Shown here in pieces: positions 35,599-45,749 of a stretch of DNA of 64,000 nt. The translations under genes were made by a program, and so were the position numbers. The notes below the pieces were generated by a model, which saw nothing but the letters and a program-made list of their open reading frames with translations, searched no databases and was not told the origin of the DNA. This stretch comes from Bacteroidales bacterium (GTDB lineage Bacteria; Bacteroidota; Bacteroidia; Bacteroidales; F082), in assembly GCA_024710405.1 (NCBI GenBank), contig JANJUV010000011.1, positions 62,001-126,000 on the forward strand, written 5' to 3'. Numbering within the stretch: position 1 is the first letter of the stretch; the number at the start of each line of letters is the position of its first letter.

Positions 35599-38500
35599 AT
35601 GTTCAGATCGATAGTTTTTATACTGTTTTTCATTATGTTGGCTTCAGTGCTTGCGGCTCAGCCTGTTGTTATTGGTCATCCGCGCGATTCCTCCATTTGT
35701 GTTGAATCATCGGCTTCTTTCCGCGTGCTTGCCCTGAATACTGCGGCCTATCAATGGCAGGAGAATGATGGGGTAGGATGGTACAATATAACTCCGTCCA
35801 TTACATATGCCGAAGGGTATCTGACACCTGAACTAAGAATTATTGATGCAAATCTTGGTTTGAATGGGTATCAATACAGATGTGTGGTTTTCGATGCCCA
35901 GAACAATCAGGCGTTTTCAGATGGTGCAACACTTGGAGTTTATGACCCGCCCATTATAACGATGCAGCCTGCTGAACAAAGAGTGTGCAAAAACTCCATT
36001 GCCAAATTCGTCGTTGTTGCGCTCAACGGCACCAACTACCAATGGCAGGAAAGTGTTGGTGGGGGATGGGTCGACCTTAATGATAATTCATTCTATTCGG
36101 GTACAAAAAATGACACTTTGTCGATTTTTACCACAACCGGAATGAATGGATTCAGGTATCGTTGCAAGGTTACACATGTAAGTTGTCCTGACTATTCTCA
36201 GGAAGCACAGTTGTTTGTCGATCCGACTCCTGTTATTTTCAATCTTACAGGTGGAGGCTCTTACTGCCAGGGCGGAACAGGAGTTCCCATCGGCTTAAAC
36301 GAAAGTGAGACGGGAATCAGTTATCATCTGCTCAGAAACGGCATAAGTACCGGTATTGTCCGTACTGGAACAGGTACTTCCATAGATTTCGGGCTGTTTA
36401 CGCAGACAGGTGACTATACTGTTTTGGGGATTAATGGTTTCACAAGTTGCCAGATCAGCATGAACGGAATGGCTACGGTATTGGTCAACCCTCTTCCGCA
36501 ACAACAGAATCTTATGGGTGGTGGACCTTATTGTCTGGGAAGTGAGGAGCCCGAGCTATACTTGTCTGGTACTCAATCAGGGATAGAGTACGCCTTACTC
36601 AGAAATGGACAGCCCACAGGATTACAGACCATCGGAAACGGATTTCCGGTTAGTTTCGGACAAATTGGTCAGCCGGGCACCTATCAGGTGTTGTCAACTG
36701 ATTTAATTACTGGCTGTCAGCGGCTTATGACCGGATCAAAAGAGGTTGTTGTAAACCTGCCTCCATCTGCTTTTGCAGGTGCCGATCAGGTGGTTGTCTC
36801 GGGTTCTGCGGTTCAACTTAGCGGTTCAGCTGGCGGCGGTAACGGCCCGTATCAGTTCGACTGGAATCCTGAGAGTTATTGTCTGAATCCAAAACAGGCA
36901 ATCACTGGAACTATTCCATTGTATATTACACGTCAGTTTACACTTCGGACAACTGATGTTGGGACAGGATGCCAGAGCAGCCCTGATACTGTTATTGTAC
37001 GTGTGACTGACGGACCATTGTCTGCTTATATTCAATCTTCCGCTGATCGCTTATGTCCCGGGCAGCAAGCCAACCTGACAGTTATGGCTTCGGGCGGTAG
37101 CGGAAACTACTCATTCCAATGGACATCTTTACCTCCCGGATTTATTGCAAATACACAAAATATCAATGTAGTTCCTGAACAATCAACAACATATGTAGTT
37201 CGTGTTCAGGATGGTATCAGTAATGTTTATGATACGGTAAACATACAATTACAAAGTCTTCCAAATGTATTCACCCTGAGTCAGGGAGGGCTTATCTGCC
37301 TGGGTGGCGCTGGAATTGAACTTACACTCTCTGGTTCAGAAAGTACAGTCACCTACTCGTTATATCGTGATAATCAACTTATAATTCAAAAGACGGGGAC
37401 TGGCTCTGCTTTGTCATTTGGAGTGTTTGATGTTTCTGGTGAATACCGCGTTAAAGCAAGTTATGCCGATGCTGCCTGCGAAATTTCGATGAATGGTGAA
37501 GCCACTATCGGTACCAATCCTAAACCGCTTGCTGATGCCGGTAATAATCAGATTATCAACACAGGAGGACAAACCAGCCTGAACGGCACCGGGTCAGGCG
37601 GATCAGGGAATTACAACTATCAATGGTCACCGGCTGAGTTCCTGCTGAATCCCGGCTTTCAGAATCCGGTGACAACAGCACTAAACGAAACACAAGTTTT
37701 CAGTGTGATTGTCACAGATGAACAGACAGGATGTGTGAGTCAGCCTGATCAGGTAGCGGTATTCGTTAGCGGAGGAAACTTTAGTCTGAACGTGTTTGCT
37801 GATCTTTACAGTGTTTGCCGTGGTGAGTCAGTAACCCTCTTTGCGCTTCCATCCGGGGGCTCGGGGAATTTTACATATGTTTGGCAATCAAACCCTCCGG
37901 GATTTGTATCATCTCAGTTTAATCCTGTTGTTTCGCCCCAGCAGACTACGACCTACTATGTAATGGTATCAGATGGATTCAGTATTATTCAGGATTCTGT
38001 TCAGATAGAAGTAAGGCAGTCGCCTGTTTTGCAGACACTTGCCGGAGGCGGGGTTTATTGTCCCAACGAAAATGGAAGAGATGTTTATCTGAACCAATCG
38101 GAAACCGGAGTTATATACGGGCTCATGAGAAACGGCAATTCAACAGGTATTCAGTTATTGGGTAACGATGCCTTTTTGAGTTTTGGAAATCAGCAGATCC
38201 CCGGCTCATATTCGGCAAATGCCCTTCATCTTGGGTCTGGCTGCAGTGCAACAATGAATGGGAATGTTGTTATTTCACAAGCACAATCACCATCGGTTTA
38301 TGCCGGAGTTGATCGCACTATTGGTATAGGTTCAACTACTTTATTGTCTGCAACAACTAACGGAGGTTCGGGTGTCAACTCTTATCTATGGTCGCCACCA
38401 CAGTGGGTTAACCAACCTTTTGCTTTACAAACAGCAACCAAAGTTTTGCTTAATACAACGATTTTCAACATTCAGGCTACCGATCAGCAAAGTGGTTGTG

Positions 38501-41500
38501 TTTCATTAGCTGATTCTGTAACAGTTTATGTTTCGGGTGGTACACTCAGTGTTCAGGCAATGGCCAGTCAGAATACAGGTTGTCAGGGAACTGCCATCAG
38601 TCTTTACGCAATTGCAAGCGGTGGAACCGGCAATTATGTATATCAGTGGACTTCTATTCCATCGGGTTTTTACTCTAATGCGGAGCAGCCACTGGTAAGC
38701 CCCGAAGCACCAACATCATATGTGTTGACCGTGTTCGATGGCCTTGCAACATCAACAGATACTATTGATATTTATATTTCCCAACCGCCTCAGATCTTCA
38801 ATATTTCCGGAGGTGGTGCATTGTGCAATCCCACCCAGACAGTTAATATCGGCCTAAGCGGGTCGGAGCAGGGCGTAGTGTACCATTTGGAGCTAAATAG
38901 TCAAGTTTTGTCCACTGTTACCGGAGACGGAGGTCCTGTTCAATTTGGTGTTTTCAGCCAACCGGGTGTTTATCGCGCCAGGGCTAATTATTTCAATTCA
39001 ACGTGCAACAGTGAGATGGCTGGCCAGGCAATTATTTCTGTGGATGCAGCTGCTGTAGCTTTGGCCGGTCCGGACAAAATTGTTCCTTCCGGTGGTCAGG
39101 TAACTCTTGAAGGAAGCATTCAGGGTGGTACAGGATTGTTTGATTTTCAATGGACGCCATCAAATTTGTTGCTTAATCCTGATGCGCTTCAGCCCACCAC
39201 GAAACCACTTTATAACACAACTGTTTTCAAACTTGATGTAAGTGATCTTCAATCAGGATGCCCGGGAACAAGTGATTATGCTGCTGTATTTGTTCAGGGA
39301 GGAAACCTCAATATGCAGATATTAGCTTCCGGTGGCGGAACCTGTCCGGGCAATCCAATCCAGTTGTTTGCATTACCGACGGGTGGTTCCGGAAATTATT
39401 CCTATACATGGGTTTCTACCCCCCCTGGTTTTACCTCACAGCAGTTCGATCCTGTCTTTAATCCTGTTGTGTCTACCACATTTAAAGTTGTCGTTAATGA
39501 TGGTAATCAACTGATTTATGATTCGGTTTTTATTCCTGTTCTTACAGGCCCTCAGCAATTTATGTTGGCAGGCTCGGGGAGTTATTGTGAAAGTAGCAAT
39601 GATGTATTTCTCGAATTATCGGGGTCGCAAACAGGAGTTCAGTATTCACTATTCAGGGAAGGTTTGTTTACAGGTAATACTTTTTCCGGAACCGGATTTC
39701 CTTTGTTGATTGGGCCGGCGGTGCTTTCGGGCCAGTATTCTGTACAAGCTATGGAGTTGTCAACGGGTTGCAAAACAACAATGGAGACAACAGCTTTTGT
39801 AGAAGTGTTTGCTTCGCCTGTAGCTGATGCCGGCCCCGACAGTTTTATTTTGGGTGGGGAGTCTGCTGTACTCAACGGACAGGCATTTGGTGGTTCGGGG
39901 CAATATTCTTATCAGTGGTTTCCGGCTAGTTTGCTACAGAATCCTGTGAGTCCGAGCCCCACAACGATTCCGCTTAATTCAAGCCGGTTGTTTTTGCTGC
40001 AGGTGAGGGACGCGGCTTCAGGGTGTGTTTCGTTAACTGATACAGCTGTAGTATATGTCAGTACAGGTCAGCTGAGGCTACAGTTGCTGACTTCCGCAGA
40101 TGCGATATGTTCTGGCCAGGCTGTTGATCTTCTCGCCCTTCCTGAGGGAGGAACCGGGCAATATACGGTTTTATGGAAGAACCAGTCAGGTCAGGTCTTG
40201 TTCAGTGGAATCAGTTGGATTGACTATCCGACAGAGTCTGTCACATATTTTGTTACTGTCACCGATGGAAACGAAACAGTCAGTGACTCTGTTTCCGTTC
40301 AGGTTGGTGCATTACCTTCTGTATTCAATGTAACAGGAGGTGGCACTTATTGCGATGCGCAGGTAGTCGGACTGCCTGTCGGATTATCGGGCACCGAAGC
40401 TGGTGTAGTGTATGATCTGTACCTTAACAACCAGCAAAAGATTGCATCTGTTGTCGGTCAAGGAAACCCGATACAATTTGGTTCTTATTTAATCACGGGT
40501 AATTATACCGTCATAGCAAGCAATCCAGGATATAATTGTACCTCTGCTATGGCCGGCAGCGCGATCATCTTTCAGGAATCACCACCTGTAGTGAATGCCG
40601 GCCCTGATGTGGTTATCAGCACTGGCAATCAGGCTGAACTGGGTATGCTTGTGGTTCCTGCTACGGGTAGCTATAACTTTTCCTGGAGCCCTACCGATCT
40701 TGTAACCAACCCACTGAACCAGTTTACAGAGACTATGCCTTTGCAGTATAGCGTACTTTTTCAGGCTGTGGCAACTGACCTTTCAACAGGTTGTGTGGCT
40801 GGTGACGACATTCTTGTAATTGCAGCTGGGGGTGCATTGGGTTCAGCTATTGTTACTTCTTCAGATATTGCCTGTCCGGGTGAACCAGTAACCCTGACAG
40901 CATTGCCGCAGGGAGGAGCAGGAGCTTATACATGGAAGTGGTCGTCCGAACCGGATGGTTTCTACGCAACTACTGCCACGGTTACCGTTTATCCGGCAAC
41001 CAACACATGGTATAAGATTGAAATATCAGATAATGTTGAGGTTGTAAAAGATTCAGTGTTTATTGAGGTGTTCGCAGTGCCGGAAGTGTATGCCCTTACG
41101 GGTGGAGGTGTTTATTGTTTCGGTGACGAGATTCCATCTGTCGGACTTGAATCAAGTCAGGTGAATGTCACTTATTCATTATACAGAAATGGTACCTACA
41201 CAGGACAGTTTCGTCTGGGAACCGGTGGTCAGCTGAGCTTCGGCGCGCAAGCAGCTGAAGGTACTTACACTGTTGTTGCTGCTAACCAGTTAGGTTGTAA
41301 CACATTAATGCAGAATCAGGTAATAATTGAATGGGAGTTGCCTCCGCAAGTGTTTTTCTTAATGGGCGGAGGTAGTTATTGCGCACAGGATCCTGAATCA
41401 TCAATTTATCTTACCGGCAGCGAAACAAATACGCTTTACCAATTGCTGATTAATGATGTGCCTGCAAATCAAACTGTTTCCGGAACCGGAGGGCCTTTGG

Positions 41501-42297
41501 AGTTTCCATTAGTTTTGTCCACGGGAACCTACACCGTTCAAGCAAAACGTTTGGCCACTGATTGCGCAGCGATGATGTCAGGTTCAGTTAATGTGATAGT
41601 GTTTCCGCTTCCCGAAGCAGTAATCGATGGTCCGAATTTCATGTGTAGCGGAAACGAGCTTACCCTTACAGCATCCGGAGGCGATCAATATGAATGGTTG
41701 ACCAATCCGCCGTTTTATACAAAAGAGATTATTATAAGTCCTACAGAAACAACTAACTACATCTTAATTGTCAGAAATTCCTTTGGTTGTTCCGGTCAGA
41801 ATGAGCATCTTGTTGAAGTCGGAGAAACTCCGGAACTTTCCATAGATATCATCGACGAACTCAGACAAGTGGTAGTGTCACCGCAAGGTCTGTCAACCTA
41901 CACATTTGACCTGGCAGGCGAAATACTTCAATCAGGCGCTTCCAATACCTTTTATTTCGGTAACATTCGAGCTCAGGGTGATACCTTACACATTGAAGCA
42001 ACATCTGAATCAGGCTGCCCTGCAAGAGCATTTGTGTTTCTGGACTACACAGGAAATGAATCCAATGCATTCACTCCCAATGGCGACAATATAAACGACA
42101 GATTTATGGAAGGTGAATTTATCCGCGTGTTCAGTCGCTGGGGTATAGAGATTTATTCCGGCTCCGATGGCTGGGACGGAAAATATAATGGCGTGCCTGT
42201 TGCACCCGGAACTTATTATTATCTGCACAATGTCAAAGACAGAGATGGTGTCTTGGTCAAAACAGAAAAAGGTTCAGTTACTTTAATTATCGAATGA
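35599..42297 (+). CDS. Giant T9SS-secreted repeat protein with gliding-motility-type C-terminal domain
   Basis: A 2232-residue surface protein. ATG 35599 gives a signal peptide (MFRSIVFILFFIMLASVLAAQ); the open frame starts 11 codons earlier. The N-terminal quarter has two Ig-like segments with paired Cys and YQWQE motifs. From about residue 394 six tandem super-repeats of 254-256 residues follow, each with two PKD/SprB-like beta-sandwich parts (GSGNYxYxW type) and a GGGxYC module. Further GGG-type modules and one Ig-like domain precede the C-terminal 80 residues (FTPNGDNINDRF, VFSRWGIEIYSG, GTYYYLHN), which match the CHU_C/type B sorting domain of T9SS. It overlaps the OmpA gene by 4 bases. 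It is probably an adhesin or motility adhesin like SprB; this role is inferred. Confidence 0.9.
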   Translation: MFRSIVFILFFIMLASVLAAQPVVIGHPRDSSICVESSASFRVLALNTAAYQWQENDGVGWYNITPSITYAEGYLTPELRIIDANLGLNGYQYRCVVFDAQNNQAFSDGATLGVYDPPIITMQPAEQRVCKNSIAKFVVVALNGTNYQWQESVGGGWVDLNDNSFYSGTKNDTLSIFTTTGMNGFRYRCKVTHVSCPDYSQEAQLFVDPTPVIFNLTGGGSYCQGGTGVPIGLNESETGISYHLLRNGISTGIVRTGTGTSIDFGLFTQTGDYTVLGINGFTSCQISMNGMATVLVNPLPQQQNLMGGGPYCLGSEEPELYLSGTQSGIEYALLRNGQPTGLQTIGNGFPVSFGQIGQPGTYQVLSTDLITGCQRLMTGSKEVVVNLPPSAFAGADQVVVSGSAVQLSGSAGGGNGPYQFDWNPESYCLNPKQAITGTIPLYITRQFTLRTTDVGTGCQSSPDTVIVRVTDGPLSAYIQSSADRLCPGQQANLTVMASGGSGNYSFQWTSLPPGFIANTQNINVVPEQSTTYVVRVQDGISNVYDTVNIQLQSLPNVFTLSQGGLICLGGAGIELTLSGSESTVTYSLYRDNQLIIQKTGTGSALSFGVFDVSGEYRVKASYADAACEISMNGEATIGTNPKPLADAGNNQIINTGGQTSLNGTGSGGSGNYNYQWSPAEFLLNPGFQNPVTTALNETQVFSVIVTDEQTGCVSQPDQVAVFVSGGNFSLNVFADLYSVCRGESVTLFALPSGGSGNFTYVWQSNPPGFVSSQFNPVVSPQQTTTYYVMVSDGFSIIQDSVQIEVRQSPVLQTLAGGGVYCPNENGRDVYLNQSETGVIYGLMRNGNSTGIQLLGNDAFLSFGNQQIPGSYSANALHLGSGCSATMNGNVVISQAQSPSVYAGVDRTIGIGSTTLLSATTNGGSGVNSYLWSPPQWVNQPFALQTATKVLLNTTIFNIQATDQQSGCVSLADSVTVYVSGGTLSVQAMASQNTGCQGTAISLYAIASGGTGNYVYQWTSIPSGFYSNAEQPLVSPEAPTSYVLTVFDGLATSTDTIDIYISQPPQIFNISGGGALCNPTQTVNIGLSGSEQGVVYHLELNSQVLSTVTGDGGPVQFGVFSQPGVYRARANYFNSTCNSEMAGQAIISVDAAAVALAGPDKIVPSGGQVTLEGSIQGGTGLFDFQWTPSNLLLNPDALQPTTKPLYNTTVFKLDVSDLQSGCPGTSDYAAVFVQGGNLNMQILASGGGTCPGNPIQLFALPTGGSGNYSYTWVSTPPGFTSQQFDPVFNPVVSTTFKVVVNDGNQLIYDSVFIPVLTGPQQFMLAGSGSYCESSNDVFLELSGSQTGVQYSLFREGLFTGNTFSGTGFPLLIGPAVLSGQYSVQAMELSTGCKTTMETTAFVEVFASPVADAGPDSFILGGESAVLNGQAFGGSGQYSYQWFPASLLQNPVSPSPTTIPLNSSRLFLLQVRDAASGCVSLTDTAVVYVSTGQLRLQLLTSADAICSGQAVDLLALPEGGTGQYTVLWKNQSGQVLFSGISWIDYPTESVTYFVTVTDGNETVSDSVSVQVGALPSVFNVTGGGTYCDAQVVGLPVGLSGTEAGVVYDLYLNNQQKIASVVGQGNPIQFGSYLITGNYTVIASNPGYNCTSAMAGSAIIFQESPPVVNAGPDVVISTGNQAELGMLVVPATGSYNFSWSPTDLVTNPLNQFTETMPLQYSVLFQAVATDLSTGCVAGDDILVIAAGGALGSAIVTSSDIACPGEPVTLTALPQGGAGAYTWKWSSEPDGFYATTATVTVYPATNTWYKIEISDNVEVVKDSVFIEVFAVPEVYALTGGGVYCFGDEIPSVGLESSQVNVTYSLYRNGTYTGQFRLGTGGQLSFGAQAAEGTYTVVAANQLGCNTLMQNQVIIEWELPPQVFFLMGGGSYCAQDPESSIYLTGSETNTLYQLLINDVPANQTVSGTGGPLEFPLVLSTGTYTVQAKRLATDCAAMMSGSVNVIVFPLPEAVIDGPNFMCSGNELTLTASGGDQYEWLTNPPFYTKEIIISPTETTNYILIVRNSFGCSGQNEHLVEVGETPELSIDIIDELRQVVVSPQGLSTYTFDLAGEILQSGASNTFYFGNIRAQGDTLHIEATSESGCPARAFVFLDYTGNESNAFTPNGDNINDRFMEGEFIRVFSRWGIEIYSGSDGWDGKYNGVPVAPGTYYYLHNVKDRDGVLVKTEKGSVTLIIE
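36778..41335 (+). repeat. Six-copy 254-256-residue super-repeat inside the giant surface-protein gene
   Basis: Anchoring on the conserved Gly of the GxDxxI-type start (GADQ, GNNQ, GVDR, GPDK, GPDS, GPDV) gives copies at 36778, 37540, 38305, 39067, 39832 and 40600: spacings of 762, 765, 762, 765 and 768 bases. Each copy contains the same order of two PKD-like parts and a GGG-x-Y-C module. The copies are similar in pattern but clearly diverged in sequence, so this is old protein-level duplication, not recent DNA expansion. Confidence 0.9.
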
Positions 42298-44777
42298 TCG
42301 GAAAGTTATGTCATATATTACTGGCAGTGATGCTTTTTCCTGTAATTACACAATCGCAAAACAGCTATGTGCGGCAGGGAAATAAACACTTCAAAAACCA
42401 TCATTATGTGGCTGCAGCACGTTCATTTGTAAAAGCATTTGACCTTGAACAGGATATTCAAACCAAGCGTGAAATAGCCGCATCAGCAGCAAAGGCCTAC
42501 CATAAGATGAACAGACTCGAAGATGCACTGCTTTGGTATTCAGACGCGATAGGTGAAGAAACCAATCGTATTGATTTGCTTACAGATTATGCTGATGCTT
42601 TGCAACGCAGCGGTAAACTCACAGAAGCACAGGCTGTACTTGAAAATGCATTGATTTTAAACCCTTTATCAACCGATCTTCAAAAGAAGATTGATGGAAT
42701 ACAGTTGGCTTTGAGTTCCTTGCAGCTGGATACCCCGAGAATTATTCCCGCAAACACCCTTAACTCGCAGTACAGTGAATACCATGCGGCATTTTTTGAT
42801 GGAAGCATTGTTTTTTCCTCATCCAGGAGATCAAATGATAACGACCGCACCGACGGCCGCACCGGAGAAGCTTTCTCCACCTTGTTTCAATCGTGGCAAT
42901 ACCCTGATACGTTATTCAGTGAACCCATTGCACTGCCCATAGCCGACAGTCGTAATACAGGTGTTTTTGCATACGACCAAACCAGGAGCAGGGCTTTCTG
43001 GACAAAATGCAAAAACAACCGGAAGCGTTGCGTCATCATGACCTCCACTTTTGACCGGAATTCATTCTCATGGACAAGTCCAAAACAGGCTGGTTTCGTC
43101 ACTAAAAAGTATCATTATGGCCATCCCTTTGTGAGTAACGACGGCAAATGGCTATACTTTGTTTCTGATATGCCCGGAGGTTATGGCGGCAAAGATATTT
43201 ACAGGGTGAGCATGAAGCCAGACGGAAACTTTGGCATACCCCTTAACCTGGGACAACCTGTTAATACTGAGCTTGATGAGTTGTTTCCCTATGTAGCCGG
43301 TGACAGTCTGTTGTTTTTTGCTTCATCTGGACACTCCCTATTCGGTGGTCTCGATATCGTTTACAGCATCAACAAGGGTAAAGGCTTTGATGATGTAACA
43401 CCTTTACTCTCTCCTTTTAATTCATATGCAGACGATTTTGCACTGGTCATGAAACCCGGAAGTGCAGAAGGTTTTCTCTCCTCTGCAAGAAATGTTGAAG
43501 AAGGTGATAACCTCTTTGTTTTTCATGCCTACCCTGTGCAGCACATCATCAAGGGGAAAGCTGTGTCGGTCGAAACCGACAGCCTGATTGCAGGAGCCGC
43601 TATAGTTATTAATACCGCAGAGGGAATGTTTGCAGCTACAACAGATTCCGATGGTAACTACCTGATATCGGTTCCTGATTATCTGAATGGAATTATATCG
43701 GCTTCAAAAGAATCTTACTTCACTGAAAATAAAAATTTTAATGCAGGAAAGAAAAAGCAGGGAGGCAGTATAACACAAATTGATTTTGAACTCTACCGCC
43801 TCGATTATCCTGTCACTATCAGTGGATTGGTTACTGACAGGGAAACCGGACGTTCACTGGCAGGTGAAATAGTTGAAATCAGCGGTTCGGCTGATTTTGT
43901 AGCTGCCGTCAGGACTGATAACCATGGAGTTTATGCTTTCGATTCGCTGAAACCGGATCAGGTGTACACCGTAAAGGTGGTCAAAAAGGGTTATTTTACT
44001 GAGTCGAGGCTTATCAGGATTCCGCCGGTCAGATATGCTGCTGTTTTTCAAAAAGCTACAGGATATGATATGGATTTTCAACTTATCAGGATTCAGGAAA
44101 AACAGGAAATCGTGATCAGCAACATTTATTACGATCTGGACAAAGCTACCCTTCGTGAGAGTTCAAAAGTAGAGCTAAGTAAACTGGCCACCCTTCTGCG
44201 TGAGAATCCACAGATTCTGGTACAGATAAATGCACATACCGATGCGCGCGGTTCTGATGCGTATAACGACAAGCTTTCGGAAGAACGTGCAAGATCTGTG
44301 GTCAATTATCTAATTGCCAGTGGCATAAACTCATCACGACTAATCCCGAAAGGCCATGGCAAAAGAAAATTGCTGATCCGTGATGCGCGCCGAGAGGATG
44401 AGCATCAGGCGAACAGACGAACCACTTTTGAGGTTGTCAGAAGCGACTTTGAAGTGCCGGAAACCGTCAATAGGATCCTGAGTGATGAATCTACCGGCAG
44501 TTCGCTGGTGTATCGTATTCAGATACTGGTTTCAGCATCACTCCGCAATCCAGCTGTATATTTCCAGGCATTGTCGAAATCAATTCCCGGACTCAGTTAT
44601 TATGTACACGATCAGAACGGATTGTATCGTTATGAGGTCGGTGACAGATTCACGGAGGAAGGTGCCGAAGCACTCCGAAATCAGATTATTGCCGGTGGGT
44701 TTACAGATTGTTTCATAGTTCCTTATCTCGATGGAAAACGCATCGGGATGATGGAAGCAAAACGTTTACAGCCATGA
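42294..44777 (+). CDS. OmpA-family protein with TPR, propeller, carboxypeptidase-regulatory and SPOR-like parts
   Basis: An 827-residue envelope protein. Order: signal peptide (about 1-20), TPR-like repeats (about 22-130), PD40/WD40-like propeller segments such as GKWLYFVSDMPGGYGGKDIY (about 150-410), two carboxypeptidase-regulatory-like domains (about 425-590, GNYLISVPDYL and GVYAFDSL), an OmpA peptidoglycan-binding domain (about 605-715; YYDLDKATLRESSKVEL, INAHTDARGSDAYNDKLSEE, RARSV) and a SPOR-like tail (about 735-815). The TPR-propeller-CRD-OmpA order is that of PorE, which tethers T9SS components to peptidoglycan. Overlaps of 4 bases with both neighbours (ATGA) show tight coupling to the surface protein and PorP/SprF. 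Confidence 0.9.
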   Translation: MIGKLCHILLAVMLFPVITQSQNSYVRQGNKHFKNHHYVAAARSFVKAFDLEQDIQTKREIAASAAKAYHKMNRLEDALLWYSDAIGEETNRIDLLTDYADALQRSGKLTEAQAVLENALILNPLSTDLQKKIDGIQLALSSLQLDTPRIIPANTLNSQYSEYHAAFFDGSIVFSSSRRSNDNDRTDGRTGEAFSTLFQSWQYPDTLFSEPIALPIADSRNTGVFAYDQTRSRAFWTKCKNNRKRCVIMTSTFDRNSFSWTSPKQAGFVTKKYHYGHPFVSNDGKWLYFVSDMPGGYGGKDIYRVSMKPDGNFGIPLNLGQPVNTELDELFPYVAGDSLLFFASSGHSLFGGLDIVYSINKGKGFDDVTPLLSPFNSYADDFALVMKPGSAEGFLSSARNVEEGDNLFVFHAYPVQHIIKGKAVSVETDSLIAGAAIVINTAEGMFAATTDSDGNYLISVPDYLNGIISASKESYFTENKNFNAGKKKQGGSITQIDFELYRLDYPVTISGLVTDRETGRSLAGEIVEISGSADFVAAVRTDNHGVYAFDSLKPDQVYTVKVVKKGYFTESRLIRIPPVRYAAVFQKATGYDMDFQLIRIQEKQEIVISNIYYDLDKATLRESSKVELSKLATLLRENPQILVQINAHTDARGSDAYNDKLSEERARSVVNYLIASGINSSRLIPKGHGKRKLLIRDARREDEHQANRRTTFEVVRSDFEVPETVNRILSDESTGSSLVYRIQILVSASLRNPAVYFQALSKSIPGLSYYVHDQNGLYRYEVGDRFTEEGAEALRNQIIAGGFTDCFIVPYLDGKRIGMMEAKRLQP

Positions 44778-45682
44778 GAATCAGGATTCAATCTCTGCTA
44801 CTTCTGGCTGTTGTCCTGTTTTGCACCCATGCCAGAGCGCAATCAGACCTGCTACTGAGCAATACTGACGCCAATTTCAGCACATTCAACCCCGCGCATC
44901 TGAACACCAATGGCCTGATTCATGCACATTTGTTTGCGCGGCAGCAATGGATTGGTTTTCCTGATGCTCCATCCATGCAAAAGGTCGGAGTGGATTACTT
45001 TTCGCCGGAGCGTTCGATGGGATTGAAGTTTAATTTTATCAACCTCACGACTGGAAAAGAAACCACAAGACAGGCCAGCTTATCGTATATGTATCGTGTG
45101 GCATTTTCGGATCAACTGCACCTCGCGCTTGGGATTTCTGCTGGACTGTACAACAGATTCATCCGCTATTCTGAACTGGTTTTCGTAGACGGCAATGAGC
45201 CATTGATCAAGCCGGATGAAAGCTATCTCAGGCCTGATTTTGAATTTGGCTTCGAACTGCAATGGCAAAATTTTTCGGCAGGTATGGCGGCAAACCATAT
45301 TACCACTCCTTCACGTGAGGCGACCATTTTCAGAATTCCGGTGCACAACCATGTTTATTTACGCCATGAATCGGTTGTAGCAGAAGACCTTATGCTTCTG
45401 GCATCAGCATCATGGCATCGTCAGGCTACGATCAGGATTGTGCAAATCGATACAAGATTTACCTATAAAGATTTGATATCAGGCGGACTGGGCTGGAGGT
45501 CGCAGGACGCACTGATTATTCATGCAGGAATCAATGTCACCGAAAACATAGGACTTAGTTATGCTTATGATATTGGACTGACCCGTTTCAGTAATTTTAA
45601 CTCAGGAACGCACGAGTTTGTGTTGCTGTTCAGGTTTAATCCTAAACAACGAACCTACCTTTCGCCTCGATTCCTGGACTAA
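44774..45682 (+). CDS. PorP/SprF family T9SS outer-membrane protein
   Basis: A 302-residue outer-membrane protein. ATG 44774 gives the signal peptide MRIRIQSLLLLAVVLF ending in ARAQ; the frame opens earlier but this start overlaps the OmpA stop. The mature start SDLLLSNTDANFSTFNPAHLN and the following ARQQWIGFPDAPS segment are the PorP/SprF signature, and the rest is strand-rich as for a barrel, ending with EFVLLFRF. SprF is needed in Flavobacterium for secretion of the giant adhesin SprB encoded upstream, so here it most likely serves the 2232-residue protein and other type B substrates. Confidence 0.92.
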   Translation: MRIRIQSLLLLAVVLFCTHARAQSDLLLSNTDANFSTFNPAHLNTNGLIHAHLFARQQWIGFPDAPSMQKVGVDYFSPERSMGLKFNFINLTTGKETTRQASLSYMYRVAFSDQLHLALGISAGLYNRFIRYSELVFVDGNEPLIKPDESYLRPDFEFGFELQWQNFSAGMAANHITTPSREATIFRIPVHNHVYLRHESVVAEDLMLLASASWHRQATIRIVQIDTRFTYKDLISGGLGWRSQDALIIHAGINVTENIGLSYAYDIGLTRFSNFNSGTHEFVLLFRFNPKQRTYLSPRFLD

Positions 45683-45749
45683 AACAGTCAGTTGTTTCTT
45701 AATCAATAAGTTTACTATGTCCGACACCCGGTTTGCGTAATTCCGAATA

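Noticed and set aside
35599-42297. Many short open frames on the opposite strand and other frames within the repeat gene
   Set aside because: They are shadows of the repeat-coding sequence and show no signal or domain.
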